From: Siphlonurus alternatus
Lineage: Eukaryota; Arthropoda; Insecta; Ephemeroptera; Siphlonuridae
NCBI GenBank assembly: GCA_949825025.1
Contig: OX463778.1
Span: 10,964,733-11,028,732, forward strand
DNA length: 64,000 nt
Direction of reading: 5' to 3'
Of the stretch, positions 1 to 12,582 are shown one piece after another; the stretch's first letter is position 1; the number at the start of each line of letters is the position of its first letter. Under the pieces are notes generated by a model. The model was not told the origin of the DNA. It did no database searches and was given only the letters and a program-made list of their open reading frames with translations. Position numbers and translations under genes: made by a program.

Positions 1-71
1 TAGCAACAACAGCGTTTTTCTCTGTTATTTTTTTTTCTGTATGTGGCAAGGATCGTCAAATCCCAGTCTCA

Positions 72-489
72 TTAAGGGCATTGGGTGTAGCACCGGTAGT
101 TGGCAACACTGACGTATCTTCACCATGTTAATTTTTGATCATTGCTCCTCGGAGTAATTTTTATGCTAGAGCTAAGCTGATTGCTGTAGTATCAAGATAA
201 TTAGTAGCCCAAGTGCACAATTTGGCTAAATAAAGCCTGATTTAAAGAAAAGTATTTTTTTTATATTTTAGAAAAATGCATGTAAATTTAAAAAATTACT
301 AAAAAATACTTTTCTTTAAATCAGGCTTTATTTAGCCAAATTGTGCACTTGGGCTACTAATTATCTTGATACTACAGCAATCAGCTTAGCTCTATCATAA
401 AAATTACACCGAGGAGCAATGATCAAAAATTAACATGGTGAAGATACGTCAGTGCTGCCAACTACCAGTGCTACACCCAATGCCCTTAA
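72..489. mobile_element. Fold-back MITE, family A copy 1 (TTAA ends)
   Basis: An almost perfect hairpin. The left arm begins TTAAGGGCATTGGGTGTAGC and the right arm is its reverse complement, ending in CCCTTAA. The arms are about 170-185 bp around a short A/T-rich loop near 255-300. There is no coding capacity. TTAA at both ends is the target duplication used by piggyBac-type transposases, so this is probably a non-autonomous piggyBac-like element; that assignment is inference. A second copy starts at 1243. Confidence 0.8.
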
Positions 490-1242
490 GCAAGTGCTCC
501 GGCTTACTATAGTTACTATCACAACAATACTATAGTCAAATTTACTTGAAATTCCCAACGGAAATGAGTAGTTTCTGATCTTCCTGTTCATGTCAGATTT
601 TTGTACTTTCGTAAACAAGTCAGTCCTCTTATTGCAAAACTCTCTGTAAAATTTCAAACTCAAAATACAAATAGGAAGGACAGAAACCTCACACTTCTTG
701 CAGTAATATTAAATTCATTTGACTGTAGTAGTCCCAGGTCGCTCAAACAGAACACATTTGCAACTATTCAAACAAAGCGAGTTTATACTGTACTACTATG
801 AGATTCAAAAATGTATACCTCTACATGTATAATACAATTCCCATAAGTTGATTGGCATACCCTTTTGGTTCAGATAGTATATAGACGCAAAACTTGGTGT
901 AAAAATTACTTTTTGAAAACTCTTGTTTTAAATTAAAACATATACACAACAACTTATGTACATATACACTTATATACTTTCTATGTATTATTATTTCAAC
1001 ATGAATACCTTATGCACTAAAAAGCGATTTATTAACTATGTTTACACTGCTGTGAAATGAGAAAAAGCATCAGTAGGATTCATTTCTTTGACATCAAACA
1101 TAATATTTACGTATATAAATTTAATACAGTAATGTAAATTGATGATGATATATACGTATATCTATATGTTTAATTCTAATTTTCTTATTACACATGTATT
1201 AGCAATGTAAACATTATGTATCTCACGGTTCTTTATTATGTG
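490..1242. other. AT-rich spacer between two family A copies
   Basis: Low-complexity AT-rich DNA. The short open frames here lack coding character, and no repeat or RNA gene was recognised. Confidence 0.5.
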
Positions 1243-1659
1243 TTAAGGGCATTGGGTGTAGCACCGGTAGTTGGCAACACTGACGTATCGTCACCATGTT
1301 AATTTTTGATCATTGCTCCTCGGAGTAATTTTTATGCTAGAGCTAAGCTGATTGCTGTAGTATCAAGATAATTAGTAGCCCAAGTGCACAATTTGGCTAA
1401 ATAAAGCCTGATTTAAAGAAAAGTATTTTTTAGCAATTTTTTAAATTTACATGCATATTTCTAAAATATAAAAAAATTCTTTTCTTTAAATCAGGCTTTA
1501 TTTAACCAAATTGTGCACTTTGGCTACTAATTATCTTGATACTACAGCAATCAGCTTAGCTCTAGCATAAAAATTACTCCGAGGAGCAATGATAAAAAAT
1601 TAACATGGTGAAGATACGTCAGTGTTGCCAACTACCGGTGCTACACCCAATACCCTAAA
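1243..1659. mobile_element. Fold-back MITE, family A copy 2
   Basis: Same organisation and nearly the same sequence as the element at 72-489 (417 versus 418 bp), in the same orientation. The left end is TTAAGGGCATTGGG. The right end reads ...CCCAATACCCTAAA, so the right TTAA has mutated to TAAA. The loop carries the arm of copy 1 in the opposite A/T order, a common outcome of hairpin inversion. Confidence 0.78.
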
Positions 1660-1803
1660 GTTCCTTTCACATAGTCCGATTTTTTTGCAAAAACATGCCG
1701 CAACATTTGCCGCAACAAATGTACCACCGTAAGAAAATCAAGTAGAGCTTGATTTTTTTGCAAAAATGTTGTGCGGCGTGATTGTGAAAGAAGCCTAATA
1801 AAT
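1660..1803. mobile_element. Small fold-back element (family I)
   Basis: The left part reads TTCCTTTCACATAGTCCG then a T-run, GCAAAAACATGCCGCAACA. The right part is the inverse (TGTTGTGCGGCGTG then ATTGTGAAAGAAGCC). The terminal inverted repeat is about 50 bp and diverged. It directly abuts family A copy 2. A loosely related sequence begins near 26548 (GGTGCTTTCACATACTC). Confidence 0.5.
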
Positions 1804-3772
1804 ACAAATATAAACGTGATTCACTAACGAGGAATTTTTTAGAGAGGTAGCCATGTTTCTCACTATAAACCGGTTTTAGTGTTATTAAATTGAGTTAGGC
1901 TAACATTAACCGTGGTTAACGAGAAAGCTGTAATAATTTTTTGTATGTGAATTGCCCATTATTTTTCTATTGCACTGCAGTCAAGCAAAGCCTTTCTGCC
2001 AACAGTATACTATCGATAAATAGCAATTTTCCAATAATCTATGGATAAGCTTTCTTTTTTTTTAATATCGATACAACTGAAGACATTTTGTGTACTGTAC
2101 TTATCCTCAGCACTGCCAAACAATCAAAAAGGTAAACCTGACTTCTCAGGAATCAATATTGTATTATTCGCAATAATATACAATAGGTGGTATAATTCAC
2201 ACACAAAATTGACGAAAATTTTGTTTGTTTGTGTGCATGTTAAATTTGATTTCCTGTCGTTTGAGAGTACAAACCAAGTACCGAAGGGACCGTAAAAAAA
2301 TGACTATTTGTTTACATTGTATCGGCAACGATGTGTGTTGAATTTGAGGAGTTGTCGATATGCCTGCTTTTATTACTCACACCTTGATGCCAAACGTCTT
2401 TTATGACGTCACCCGGAGCATAAGACAGGTGTATAGACATTTTATACGATTTCGTCGGTACATACTTACCTACTTTACTACTTTACATTTTATATAGGTT
2501 TAACTGTACGCCTGGTAAGTCATTTTGGAATGACCTCTATTTAAGAAAGATGTGAATAACACAATTAACTTAACGATCATTATGAACATTGATAAAAACA
2601 ATACAGACCAAACTACTTGGTCTCGACACTCTGTACTACCTCTGCAGTAATACCATGGATATAACACGGCGGATACAGCCATGCTTTTTGCCAGCTCCCT
2701 CGCCACTAATCTGTGCGCACACGCCAGAGCAGTTTACCTGTCGGCTTAATATCTCCAGCAGAAGTATATTGCAGTTGACGTTAGAAGTACCTTGGTTGGT
2801 ATTTGTGTTGTCTGTGCGGGGACATAAAACTAGGGCATAGAATTTATAGGTATTTAGGATTAAATTTTATATTATATTCCAGTACTAAATAGAGAGTATA
2901 CTAAAAATTCTAGGCCAAATCTATGCTAAGTTTCATAGCTTTCATATAGATACACTGCATATATAGAGATAAATAGCAACTGAGTAAAGATGGATTACAT
3001 CCAGGGCAATATTTTTTATATTATAGCGACGTGAATATTGCATATTTTTTTTGAAATTCGATATCTTTATTGACGTAGTAAGAGTTTGATTGAAAGCATG
3101 ACTTTTTTTCAGCAAATGCGTCGTATAAAAACAAGTTAGCCTTTGTTGAAGTAAATATCCATATTGAAAATTTAGTTGCTCCTCAGACGAGAAATTCTGT
3201 TTTTCTTCTTTGAGTATTAAAAAAATGTACAAAATTATATTTCAATAAATCAATTTAATAAATTATACAGAAAAAATAATTCATATTAAATATATATATA
3301 TATTTTTTTTTCAATAATAACATGCTTTAATTGTTAATAGAAAGAAATGTTACTTATCAAAACATGTTGACTAAATTGCTTTTACATTTGAGATACATTA
3401 TATACGTTGCAAAAAAAAAAAATCAGTATTTTCTGTGTATCATTTTAATATATTAAATTTCATGAAAAGAAAGACTACATACGTAATGAAACATGACTTT
3501 TTTTTTCTCTTTAGTATACACAAAGAAAAATAAAATTGCGAACTTTTCAAATTACAAACTGAAAATCATGTTTTAGGATTTTTCAACCGGATAATTGAGG
3601 TGGTGTGTGCGGGTAGCCAAGCAGAAAGTTTCATGTACATCCCCTGTGTGTCGGACTTGCACATACCATTATCAGTGAGAGTGGGGGAAGCTGACCATGT
3701 CCCCAGACACCGGGAAGGGGGAGGATCTAAACCAGACCAACTATTATAATATGAGCAGCTCGTGCACCTAGC
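1804..3772. other. AT-rich intergenic DNA, nothing recognised
   Basis: Scattered short frames on both strands (for example 2041-2295 and 2942-3232) have AT-driven composition, with no domain, no splice-linked partner and no similarity I can recognise. A short AT microsatellite lies near 3288-3303. No RNA gene was seen. Confidence 0.5.
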
Positions 3773-3954
3773 TAAAGGTGGATTTACGCGATTTTCAGCA
3801 CGCGACGTGAATAACAGGCACTTGCTGTAATTTCTACTAGCGGTCTGAGCTCTGGAATTTGCTTTAAGCATGAAATTTCACAGCAAGTGCGTCAAAATCG
3901 CGTCACTTTACCCCCCCCCCCCTCCCCGCCCCTCTCGTGTGAATCTGCCTTTAG
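3773..3954. mobile_element. MITE, family F copy 1
   Basis: Ends are CTAAAGGTGGATTTACGCG and the inverse CGTGTGAATCTGCCTTTAG, giving a terminal inverted repeat of about 18 bp with mismatches. A poly-C tract lies near 3911. GCACTTGCTGT and its near inverse ACAGCAAGTGC form an inner stem. A related, more decayed copy lies at about 42327-42528. Confidence 0.5.
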
Positions 3955-4163
3955 TCGGGAAACGAACGCGTGCGTGCCGTACTGTACGTGTGAGTTTAAG
4001 TATACCTTTTACAGATAACACGTGAAACACGTCTGACTCATCTGGTCTCACAGTTAGATGATGAAGATAATGATTGATTTAATCATAAACACAGTCGTAT
4101 TTTATCCAAATGGTGGTTATATCATTATAGCTGGACTAAGAATTGTTTCTGGCCCAGAGGTAA

Positions 4164-4240
4164 TTGATGTCATCCTCCAAATTAGTGACTATTATGACTG
4201 AGGTTGTCATGGTTTCCTCAGTCAAAAAATTGTTAATTCT
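4164..4240 (+). repeat. SINE central-domain remnant
   Basis: The block around 4198-4226 reads GACTGAGGTTGTCATGG then TTTCCTCAGTC. It matches the conserved CTGAGG...TTCC..GGTTCCCTCAG hairpin module of the fuller 5S-derived SINE at 23706-24091. No head or poly(A) tail remains recognisable. Confidence 0.4.
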
Positions 4241-4639
4241 AGAATATATTGCAAAGCCACGGCTATACTCTGGCTTGGAAAGAACACATAAAAAGTCACA
4301 GCTACGTCCAGGTTGGGTTTACGAACAATATAAAGAAGGAAAAGTTAAAGCTAGTTCATTACAAGGGCCCTCTTTACGATGAAAACTTGTCTATAGATAG
4401 TGTCGTCAGAAGCCACAGATAAAGTCACAGGGGAGTTATATAGTTAACAGTCGAGCAAGTTATAAATCGCGGAGACTTTCAGTGGGTTTAACAAATGAAG
4501 CGGAATCATATAAACAGTCGCTCGCTAATGTCTTTTATGAAAAAGGTATATATAGCCTTTTATTTTACCATTTTTATTTAATGTCAAATTTAAACTCGAG
4601 GACTCAAGGAGAGAAGAAGTTCAATCAGTTCAATCTATA

Positions 4640-4985
4640 AGAGAGTTTCATATTTACATTTTGGGAAGCACGGAGATACCCGAAGCCGCCCGAAGATCTT
4701 CGGGATGTAGGCAGAAAACCCTAAAATCCTTTGCTGTGCTGGTTAACGTAACTTACAACTCTTTTTTTTTTTTTAATAATAGTTTTGGTCACCAAATATT
4801 TTTCTTCAAATAGCATTGGTTCTTTATGTCACCATTTATGAAAGAAATTTCTAATAAAAATTATGCAAATAGCTAGGAGAAATTAATTTCGAGACCAACT
4901 TTAGCACGTATCTGCTATGCCGCTGACGATATTTTGCCTACAAAATCGTAACGTCATATTGTTTTATGATGTATGGTGATAAACT
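4640..4985 (+). repeat. Dispersed repeat, copy 1 (inverted partner at about 25185-25560)
   Basis: Blocks such as TAATAGTTTTGGTCACCAAA, GGAGAAATTAATTTCGAGA and GTATCTGCTATGCCGCTGACG recur in reverse complement at 25185-25560 in the same order, with a few indels. The spacing (about 20 kb) and opposite orientation fit an interspersed mobile element of unknown class. No open frame is preserved in either copy. Confidence 0.6.
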
Positions 4986-5879
4986 TCTAATAAATCATAA
5001 TGAAACATACTGTATTCTGCAAGGTAAGTTATATGCATGCAGGAAGATGCAAGTAATAATTTTTTTATCAAAATCCTCACACAATATAAGATATAGCATT
5101 TCGTAAGAAAAATAATAAAAAAAAAAAAATGTTGCAAAACTTATAATATAGAAGCATTCAAGCGTTTTCCGATTCTTCATATTGAAAAAAATTCTAAGTA
5201 TTTATAAATCCCAATGAGTTTTGCTCGCATGCAGTATACGAGAACATAATACTGAGTATGCTTGCTTCGCTCTGATGCATATTTCATGGGGGGAAAAAAT
5301 ATGGTATTACGTAATACCTGCCTGTTTATCATATAAATGATGCCATAGAGCTTTATAGTAAGGAAGCTCATACAGAGCTAGGCGTTCGATTTGTGTCGCA
5401 ATGAATCGAGAAATATTTCAACTCAACAACATATTCTACCAAGGAAATATATTTTTTTTTTATCCCATCCGATATATCCATGGCATAAGTTCAAGATGGT
5501 GGTAGAAAATATTACTGATGTGAAATTGTAGATATAAAACAAAAAAGTAAATTCACACGTTATGTTTCTTAAGTTTCAAAACATTGTTTGTTATTCAAGA
5601 ATAGCACATATTACAATACAAATACTAGTCGTCAGTATGGAAAACTTTTCTAGCAAACAGATGGCTACACAGCGTCTATGTACATTGCTGGAACAATATA
5701 ATACATTAATACTATACGGTCATCTATTGGACAAAGGAATTTTCTAGGGCGACGAATCAGCAAACGCCTGCCAACTTTGATTTAGGCAACCAGTTGCACT
5801 CATATGCTCGACAAGTTGCATACAGTACAGGGGCTCAGTAAAAAATTCATTTATCTTTTGTATTTATTTTTTATTTATT
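4986..5879. other. AT-rich intergenic DNA, nothing recognised
   Basis: Short frames (4995-5180, 5177-5371, 5562-5747) are low-complexity translations with no domain. No RNA or repeat structure was identified. Confidence 0.5.
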
Positions 5880-6230
5880 ATCTCTTTTATGAAAAATACA
5901 GAATACAATATATTACATAATAATACAATAGTCAAAAGTTAAGATAAAAGCCCATGGGGCAAATGAAAAAGATTACTGAGCAGTCCATTCACAGAATTGT
6001 ATTCATTGTGTTTGCTTTCTATCATATAATTAAATTTTATATTTTCAATGTTTAAATATAAATGGCTGATTAGGTTAAAAGGTCTTAATTGTATCCAAAC
6101 CCAAACTTTTATTGTAATGTTGATTTTTTTTCTGAGTAAAGCCTTTTTGAATTGAATAAAATTTATTAAAAAAGTAATTTCGCAGTACTCGTATAATACC
6201 ATCCTATACTTGAAATCACACATAGTGGAA
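5880..6230 (-). repeat. Dispersed repeat, possible LINE 3' end
   Basis: The segment at 5948-5993 (AGCCCATGGGGCAAATGAAA then AAGATTACTGAGCAGTCC) recurs at 58401-58449 with few changes. Read on the - strand, the block ends in an AATAAATAAAAAA-type tail. It contains a short open frame (6223-5939) that could be the C-terminal end of a decayed retrotransposon ORF, but I recognise no domain. Confidence 0.4.
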
Positions 6231-6927
6231 ACGTTCAGAGCGTAATTGTATTTCTCTTGAGTACTCGATTACTACATCAGTATTAAGGGATAGTTGTTGC
6301 AATGACAATTATTTTGCAATTATCGTTTATAAAATGAATTAAAGCAGAAAGGTGGTTGCAACATGGCAAAGTGCGCACTGCGGTTTCTTGCTATTGAGCG
6401 GTGGCGCTTGCGAGAGAGAGAAAAGACACTTCAATGGAACAGACAGCAGAAACATGACAATTAACACTCGAGCAGAGAGATAAGAAGTCGTAGAATGTAA
6501 GTGCCGAGTAGTAGCAGCGGTGACAGTACGAGTTCTCTGTGTACCAACCAGCGTATATAACTTCACAAAATCTAATCTATATTTAAAGCGACAAAACGAT
6601 AAACAACATTACCAAGTGGTCTTCTCCAATTATATTAATTAACCAAATAATTAATTAAATTTTTGTGATATAAGTTCAACTAGTGTTTTAATTAAGATGA
6701 TAGGGTGGGTGAACAATGGTACTGGTATATTATAACTAGTAAGGTGATTATGGCGTAAAGGAATGTAGTACGTGATAATGAAGAGAAACAGAAACAACAG
6801 AAGGTAGTCTAGTTAGTAACTAGTTGAGATATTGATTTCATTGAGATATGAGAGGAGGGAAGTAAAAAGGTAAAGGTATAAAGGGGCCGGGCCTTATTTA
6901 TGGCGGAGAGGAAAATATACCTTAACC
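6231..6927. other. Intergenic DNA, nothing recognised
   Basis: A slightly less AT-rich patch at 6340-6560 has open frames on both strands but no motif, no convincing splice sites and no known family. Confidence 0.45.
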
Positions 6928-7139
6928 TTAAAGGTACTTTTCCATGGAGCGATGTCGAGCGCGGCGAGAAAGGCGCATTTGCTTCAATATCATATGGTAG
7001 CCACGTTGGCGTGGAAAAATCGCGGTGGGATTTAATCGCTGCGGGAAAGCGATTTTTCACGCCAATATGGCTGCCATATGATAATGAAGCAAGTGCGCCT
7101 TTTTCGCTCCGCTCAACATCGCTCTATGAAGCATCTTAA
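6928..7139. mobile_element. Fold-back MITE, family C copy 1
   Basis: TTAA ends enclose inverted arms of about 85 bp. The left arm holds CCATGGAGCGATGTCGAGC, GGCGAGAAAGGCGCATTTGC and TCATATGGTAGCCACGTTGG; the right arm is the inverse with scattered mismatches. It is GC-richer than its surroundings, so it opens spurious frames on both strands (6809-7060 and 6900-7139). Related copies lie at 9675 and 43536. Confidence 0.75.
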
Positions 7140-7199
7140 TGTTCACTCTTATACAGAAACATGGGGAGAGGGTAAAGGTGAGGTGAGTAAGAAAGGAAT

Positions 7200-7265
7200 T
7201 TTCCCAGCAACTGCTATATTTAACTGAGGAAACGTGGCAACCTCAGTCAGAATGGTCGTTACTTA
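7200..7265 (-). repeat. SINE central-domain remnant
   Basis: On the - strand the block reads GACTGAGGTTGCCACG then TTTCCTCAG and, further on, GCTGGGA. This is the hairpin module seen in the SINE at 23706-24091. Head and tail are lost. Confidence 0.4.
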
Positions 7266-8924
7266 TAGCAATGACATACCATATTACCTCACGATGCATC
7301 ATGAGTGAACCAGTTCTTATGACCAAACGATACACCGAGATTTGAATTTACGACTTGAAATGAACGTATTTTTCAAGAAATAATTCAAAACATGTAAACT
7401 TTAATTTTAAATTTTACGTATTTAAAAAATAGTTGAAACTTAAGAATGAAATAATCAAGATAAAAGGTATAATTTAAGGACTATTCTCAAATAAACATAA
7501 AATTATACCCTCAAAGTTTTTTAAAGTGCCAAAATTAGTACTCGAATTCATAATTTATATAAAACTGAAAAAATATTAATAAAAATTGCTAGACCAATTA
7601 CAAGCCATGCAGGTACTTGTACGCTACCACTAAACTCGGTAGTCTAGTTAGTACATGTGTATTTCATTGAGTTACTCATTACTATAGCCATTCGAAATGC
7701 TGTAAGTTAGAAGCTAGAACATTGAGGCAAGCACAGCTTGGTGATTAATGACCGGTCATCGATCTCTCTGCTCACCCCTCTGCAGCTACAGCTTGTTGCT
7801 CGAGTGAAATTTCCTACACACATCACACAAATTTGCAGCTTTACCACACACCGTTTATAAATGACTGAAAAACAAGCTGGGTGAATAACTCTCAACGTCA
7901 AAGATATAGCATTACCAATTACTTATCATTGCAATAAATTGCTACTGTATTTATTATAAATTGAAGGTATTCCTCAAGAAATATTTCAAACAAATGTAAA
8001 TTTTACGATGCAAATAAAAAGATGAACATTTGGAGGGTTTTTAAACTATGGCACTATGACCAAAATAATAATAATAATGTTTAAATGGGGGGTATTTTCT
8101 TAAGAAGTATAAAAATATCCACGATATTTTTACATATAATATAGTACCAGATTTAATACTCAATTTAGTACTAATATTTTTTAGACTTAAATTTATGCTA
8201 TAAATTTTTTTTGTGAATAGCCCATATGGTGTTATATTGACATTATTTTCAACATTGTTTCAAATAATTATCAATACAATGCGTTAATCCAATCAAGCGT
8301 ATATTACATGATATTCAATACTTCGTTGCCAGTATTATGTAAACATAACAAAACATGTTTTTTTCTTCCACATCGGTTACGCTTCTACCCCTCCTCTCTT
8401 TTTCGTTGTAATCCACACGACACTGTATAGGCAATACTCTCATATTGCCCTTGTAGTTCTCTTACTGTTGACATGGATTTTTTTGTGTGTGTCTCAACAC
8501 GCTGAAAATTATCTGGAGGCGAGTTTCCGTTGCACAGCTACATTAGTCCCCACCCTCCTCCCTTTCCCCCGTGTATCGGAGGATAGTATGGAGCGATAAC
8601 AGAGCAGAGCCCCGGGAGAAGCTGCTTGCTATATACTAAAATGCTGCGTACTACCAGCATTGTATAATATTACCCTAACAAAATCTCTTTTGGCTTTCGT
8701 AAGTAATCAATGCTTCTGAATTGGGAGCATGAATCCAAATTACCTTGTTATATATTGAGTTTCAAGTAAACGAATGGATTTAATAAAGTATAGTGAGAAA
8801 GTTAAACGGAGCATCATCATCCTTTACTAGGAACACTCTCACATCCACTCATAGTTTGATACCGAAGAAGAAGATATTTCTCATATTATACACATAATAA
8901 TATTATTATATCATATCATATTAT
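7266..8924. other. AT-rich intergenic DNA, nothing recognised
   Basis: No supported gene, RNA or element. The frame at 7901-7707 (-) has no recognisable domain. Confidence 0.5.
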
Positions 8925-9119
8925 ATTATATTATATTATATTATATTATATTATATTATATTATATTATATTATATTATATTATATTATATTATATTATA
9001 TTATATTATATTATATTATATTATATTATATTATATTATATTATATTATATTATATTATATTATATTATATTATATTATATTATATTATATTATATTATA
9101 TTATATTATATTATATTAT
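8925..9119. repeat. TTATA pentanucleotide microsatellite
   Basis: About 39 uninterrupted copies of a 5-bp unit (TTATA / ATATT) with imperfect flanking units from about 8885. The same motif forms an independent array at 29050-29235. Confidence 0.95.
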
Positions 9120-9674
9120 TATACTGAACGTTAATACTTTACTATAATAGAAACTGATTTGTTGGCTGTACAGACACAATGTGATGTCGATTTACAAGCT
9201 GGTAAAGGTAAGGTTATCAGAAGATACTTCCGTGTCTTAAATGTTCAGGAAAATTGCTAAAAGTTTCAGAGGTTCCATGTTGTCCGAGACGTTATAATAG
9301 CGCCACAATCGCGGCCAATCGCCTATCATCTCACTTATAACTTATAAAGGATGAATCTCAATAGATTGGTATCTCGCAATCGTAGCGCCTGAAATCAACA
9401 AGACTTGCAGGGGACTTATTGTTAGAACTCACCATCAATAGGTGGCATACAAATTTTGAAGTGAATCTGTTTTATCAGTTTTGTGAAAACTTAGGTACAA
9501 ATTTAACATTGGCCTTATGGACGGAAACCGGAAATGGAGCTGTTGTAAGAAAACTGCTAAAACCATAAGCGATTAAGTTTTAGAACATAATCTATTTTTT
9601 TAAATTTATTTTATTCGATTCCTTTGCAGGGAAATATTCTCAGACTTCGAAGTAACTGACAGTGAGATTAATTG
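9120..9674. other. Intergenic DNA, nothing recognised
   Basis: No coding or repeat signal supported on either strand. Confidence 0.45.
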
Positions 9675-9867
9675 TTAAGGTGCATTTCCATGGAGCGATG
9701 TCAAGCGGGGCTTGGCGGGGCGAGAAAAGCGCACTTAAATTGCTTTAATCTCGTACGGCGGCCTGGCGATAGAATCGTCCCCCGCAAGGGAAGGTAATCC
9801 CGAGCCTCTGATTGACTGCGACACGTGATTTTCTCGCTTTCCCCTTTTCATAGAAATGCACCTTTAT
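9675..9867. mobile_element. MITE, family C copy 2
   Basis: The left end TTAAGGTGCATTTCCATGG and the right end ATAGAAATGCACCTTTA form an imperfect terminal inverted repeat of about 18 bp. The interior shares GCGGGGCGAGAAAAGCGCAC and TCTCGTACGGCGGCC-type blocks with 43536-43729. The right TTAA is mutated (TTTA). No ORF. Confidence 0.7.
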
Positions 9868-12582
9868 GCACAACAGGGGCCCAGTCCTCCTTGAGGTGTG
9901 TGTGGTTTTCGTCTTTTCATGACCTGCCCTTCGTCCCTGTCTATATACTGCAGGTATATACTCAGGTTTTACTGATGAGTAGACAGGTTAGAGGAAACTA
10001 ATTAAAAGAAAAAGGGGAAACAGGGGAAACGTTTGGTATGCCTCGAAGTGTTTCACCACTCGAAAGCGTCTCGCTGCTAAGAGAGTTGCCGCATACACTA
10101 ATTAGACTCACTTAGCAAGCGACAGAGAGTCGTCAAAATTACGCACAATTAGCTAGTACTTGTCAGCTGGAGTTGTCAAGCATCTTTGTCATAACAAGCA
10201 AAATTAGCATTCATATACGACGAGTACCACACCATGTTACATCATGTTAAATAAAAAAGTTTATATTTTAAAAAATTGAACCACTAAGCATTGTTATTTA
10301 TTTTATAGATCTCTTTTTTTTTTTTTTTTTTACTTATAGTTGACGCATTGCGGATAATCACAAGTTTTGTTTTTGTCTTTTAAAACAAAAATGATACAAT
10401 AATTAATCAAGATGTTTTGTCTTGACGGCAAAACAATCATCAGCTTTCTTATGTTTTCTACTGCCAACCGAGTTTGTATACAAAAACTGCAGTTAGAATA
10501 TTATATAAGAAAGAGAGAACCGTCATATCAAAAGTGTAAGTTTATGTTTCAAGCAAAATTATAGAGAGTCTAATTGTATTTATTATAATTAATCATGTCT
10601 TTAATATTTTATAGCTAAGAATTTTTTTAAAACAAATGAAAGATGAAGGTAATATATAAAATAGTTTTATCATTGTACATTTTGCTTAAAAAAAAAAGGT
10701 TAACATCAATAGCTTACTCAAAGACTCATGGATATTAATTATATAAAAAAATTGTTTTTAGAATTTGCTACTTTTTTATATTATATATAATATTCATGCT
10801 AAATCATTGATTTTTTTTTCACCAATGCATTTATTTTATGAATTTATTTGTGAAAGTAGATAATTATTTGCACTGCTTATTTATTAATTTGACGTGAATA
10901 CTGCATATACATAGCATATGTTATTATATAGAGGGCATTCAAAAAGACTACCTTTAAGCCATTATTTTACATCACAAATATGAAATATTCAATACATTAT
11001 CGAGATTAAATGTTGTCTTAATGTTTTGTGAATGCCTCCGTTATCTTTTGTATTCAAAATCTGTACATTATTTTTACTATTAAATACGATTCACCATGAT
11101 GCAACCGCTAATACTATATAAAAACATGCTTGAAAAGATTGCAAAAGGAGACAAACTTTATACAAGAAGCTAAAATAAATAAATATTTTTCTTTTTATTT
11201 GCACAAGGGGGAAAAGAAAATTGAAAAAGTAGGAAAAAATCACTAAAATATCCTCTTTTCCTGCATAATGCATGTATATTTTACGTCAAGATGTTGTCAT
11301 ATTTGCTATGCTCTCCCGAACATATATGAAGAAATGTATGTATACGAAGGGAAACAATTTCGAGTGACAAGCTGAGAAACATGCACGAACACGTGGCACG
11401 CAACGTACCACTAGTAGTCAGTCACACACAAAAAAATTGGAAGATCTATGATTTTCTACGTTCGTGTCTGAAAAAAAAAACTTTGGGAGTGATCAAAACT
11501 GAACAAAGTTATTATTAGACAGCGAATTTCATTCGGTAAAATTTTAAAAAATATATATATTTCTCTTTTATTTATTATTATTATTTTTTTTTAGGATTTA
11601 ACATGGGCAATATAGGCATTTCCCCCACCCCAATTTTTTTTGTCATCTTTAGGCCTTATGAAGGAAGCTCCCCTCTCCCCCTCCCCCGAATTTTTTTCCT
11701 GGATTCACACCTGCTGACATCTGATTGGTATTTCAATTTAAACCCGGTTAAGTTTAATAAATAAAATAATTCGCGATTAGTACATTTGCATACATGAAAT
11801 GAATAACTTATAAAATAAAAATCATATACGCTTTACCTGATATGACTAATGGCAGGAACAATAACTGATAAATAGCTGCATTTTTTTCTGTGTGCATGGC
11901 ATCACTCATTAACTATATAAAAATTTACTGCATACACGTGCACTAATCGTACATGCACGACATATTACAAAATTCAGCACTGAAAATAAATTATCGCTTA
12001 TAATACTTGTGACGCTATAACATTTGTATTGATTTTAGTATTAGTTATTGCTATTCTCTCATACACATGACCAACCACTGAGATCTGTTATCACTATACA
12101 TATACGTACTGTACGTACAAGTTAAGGAAACACTTTCCCCACTCTACTAGTTGCTCCATAAATACTTTCGTAAATTGAGCTAACATTTTTTTTTGTATTT
12201 CTGTTACCATTATTATTTTAGAAAGAATAAACGAAAGTGAGAAAGAAAAAAATACGAATAACGCCATGAAATGAATAGAAAATATTTTTAGTCGAACGTG
12301 CCACAATATAAATGCTATTCTCCACATTGAAGTAGCAGGGGATTTGTGTAGAGGTAAGTTACCCCGGGGGTTTCCTCACCCCCTGAGCCTCGGTTTACAG
12401 AAATCTGAGAGTCAGCAGCGCGGTTGCTCCAAGGGAACGTCCGGTTAGATCATCATCTCAGCACGTGCGTAGAATGCGAACAGCTGATTTCGAATCTAAC
12501 ATGTAATTTAATGTGTTATACAGCAATACATTTCAACTATACTGCAAAGGACAATAAAGTCTAGTTATATGACTGTTATAAT
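9868..12582. other. AT-rich intergenic DNA, nothing recognised
   Basis: A T-run lies near 10313-10330 and poly(A)/AT tracts are frequent. Small frames at 11273-11091 (-) and 12327-12094 (-) translate to hydrophobic, low-complexity peptides without family signatures. Confidence 0.5.
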
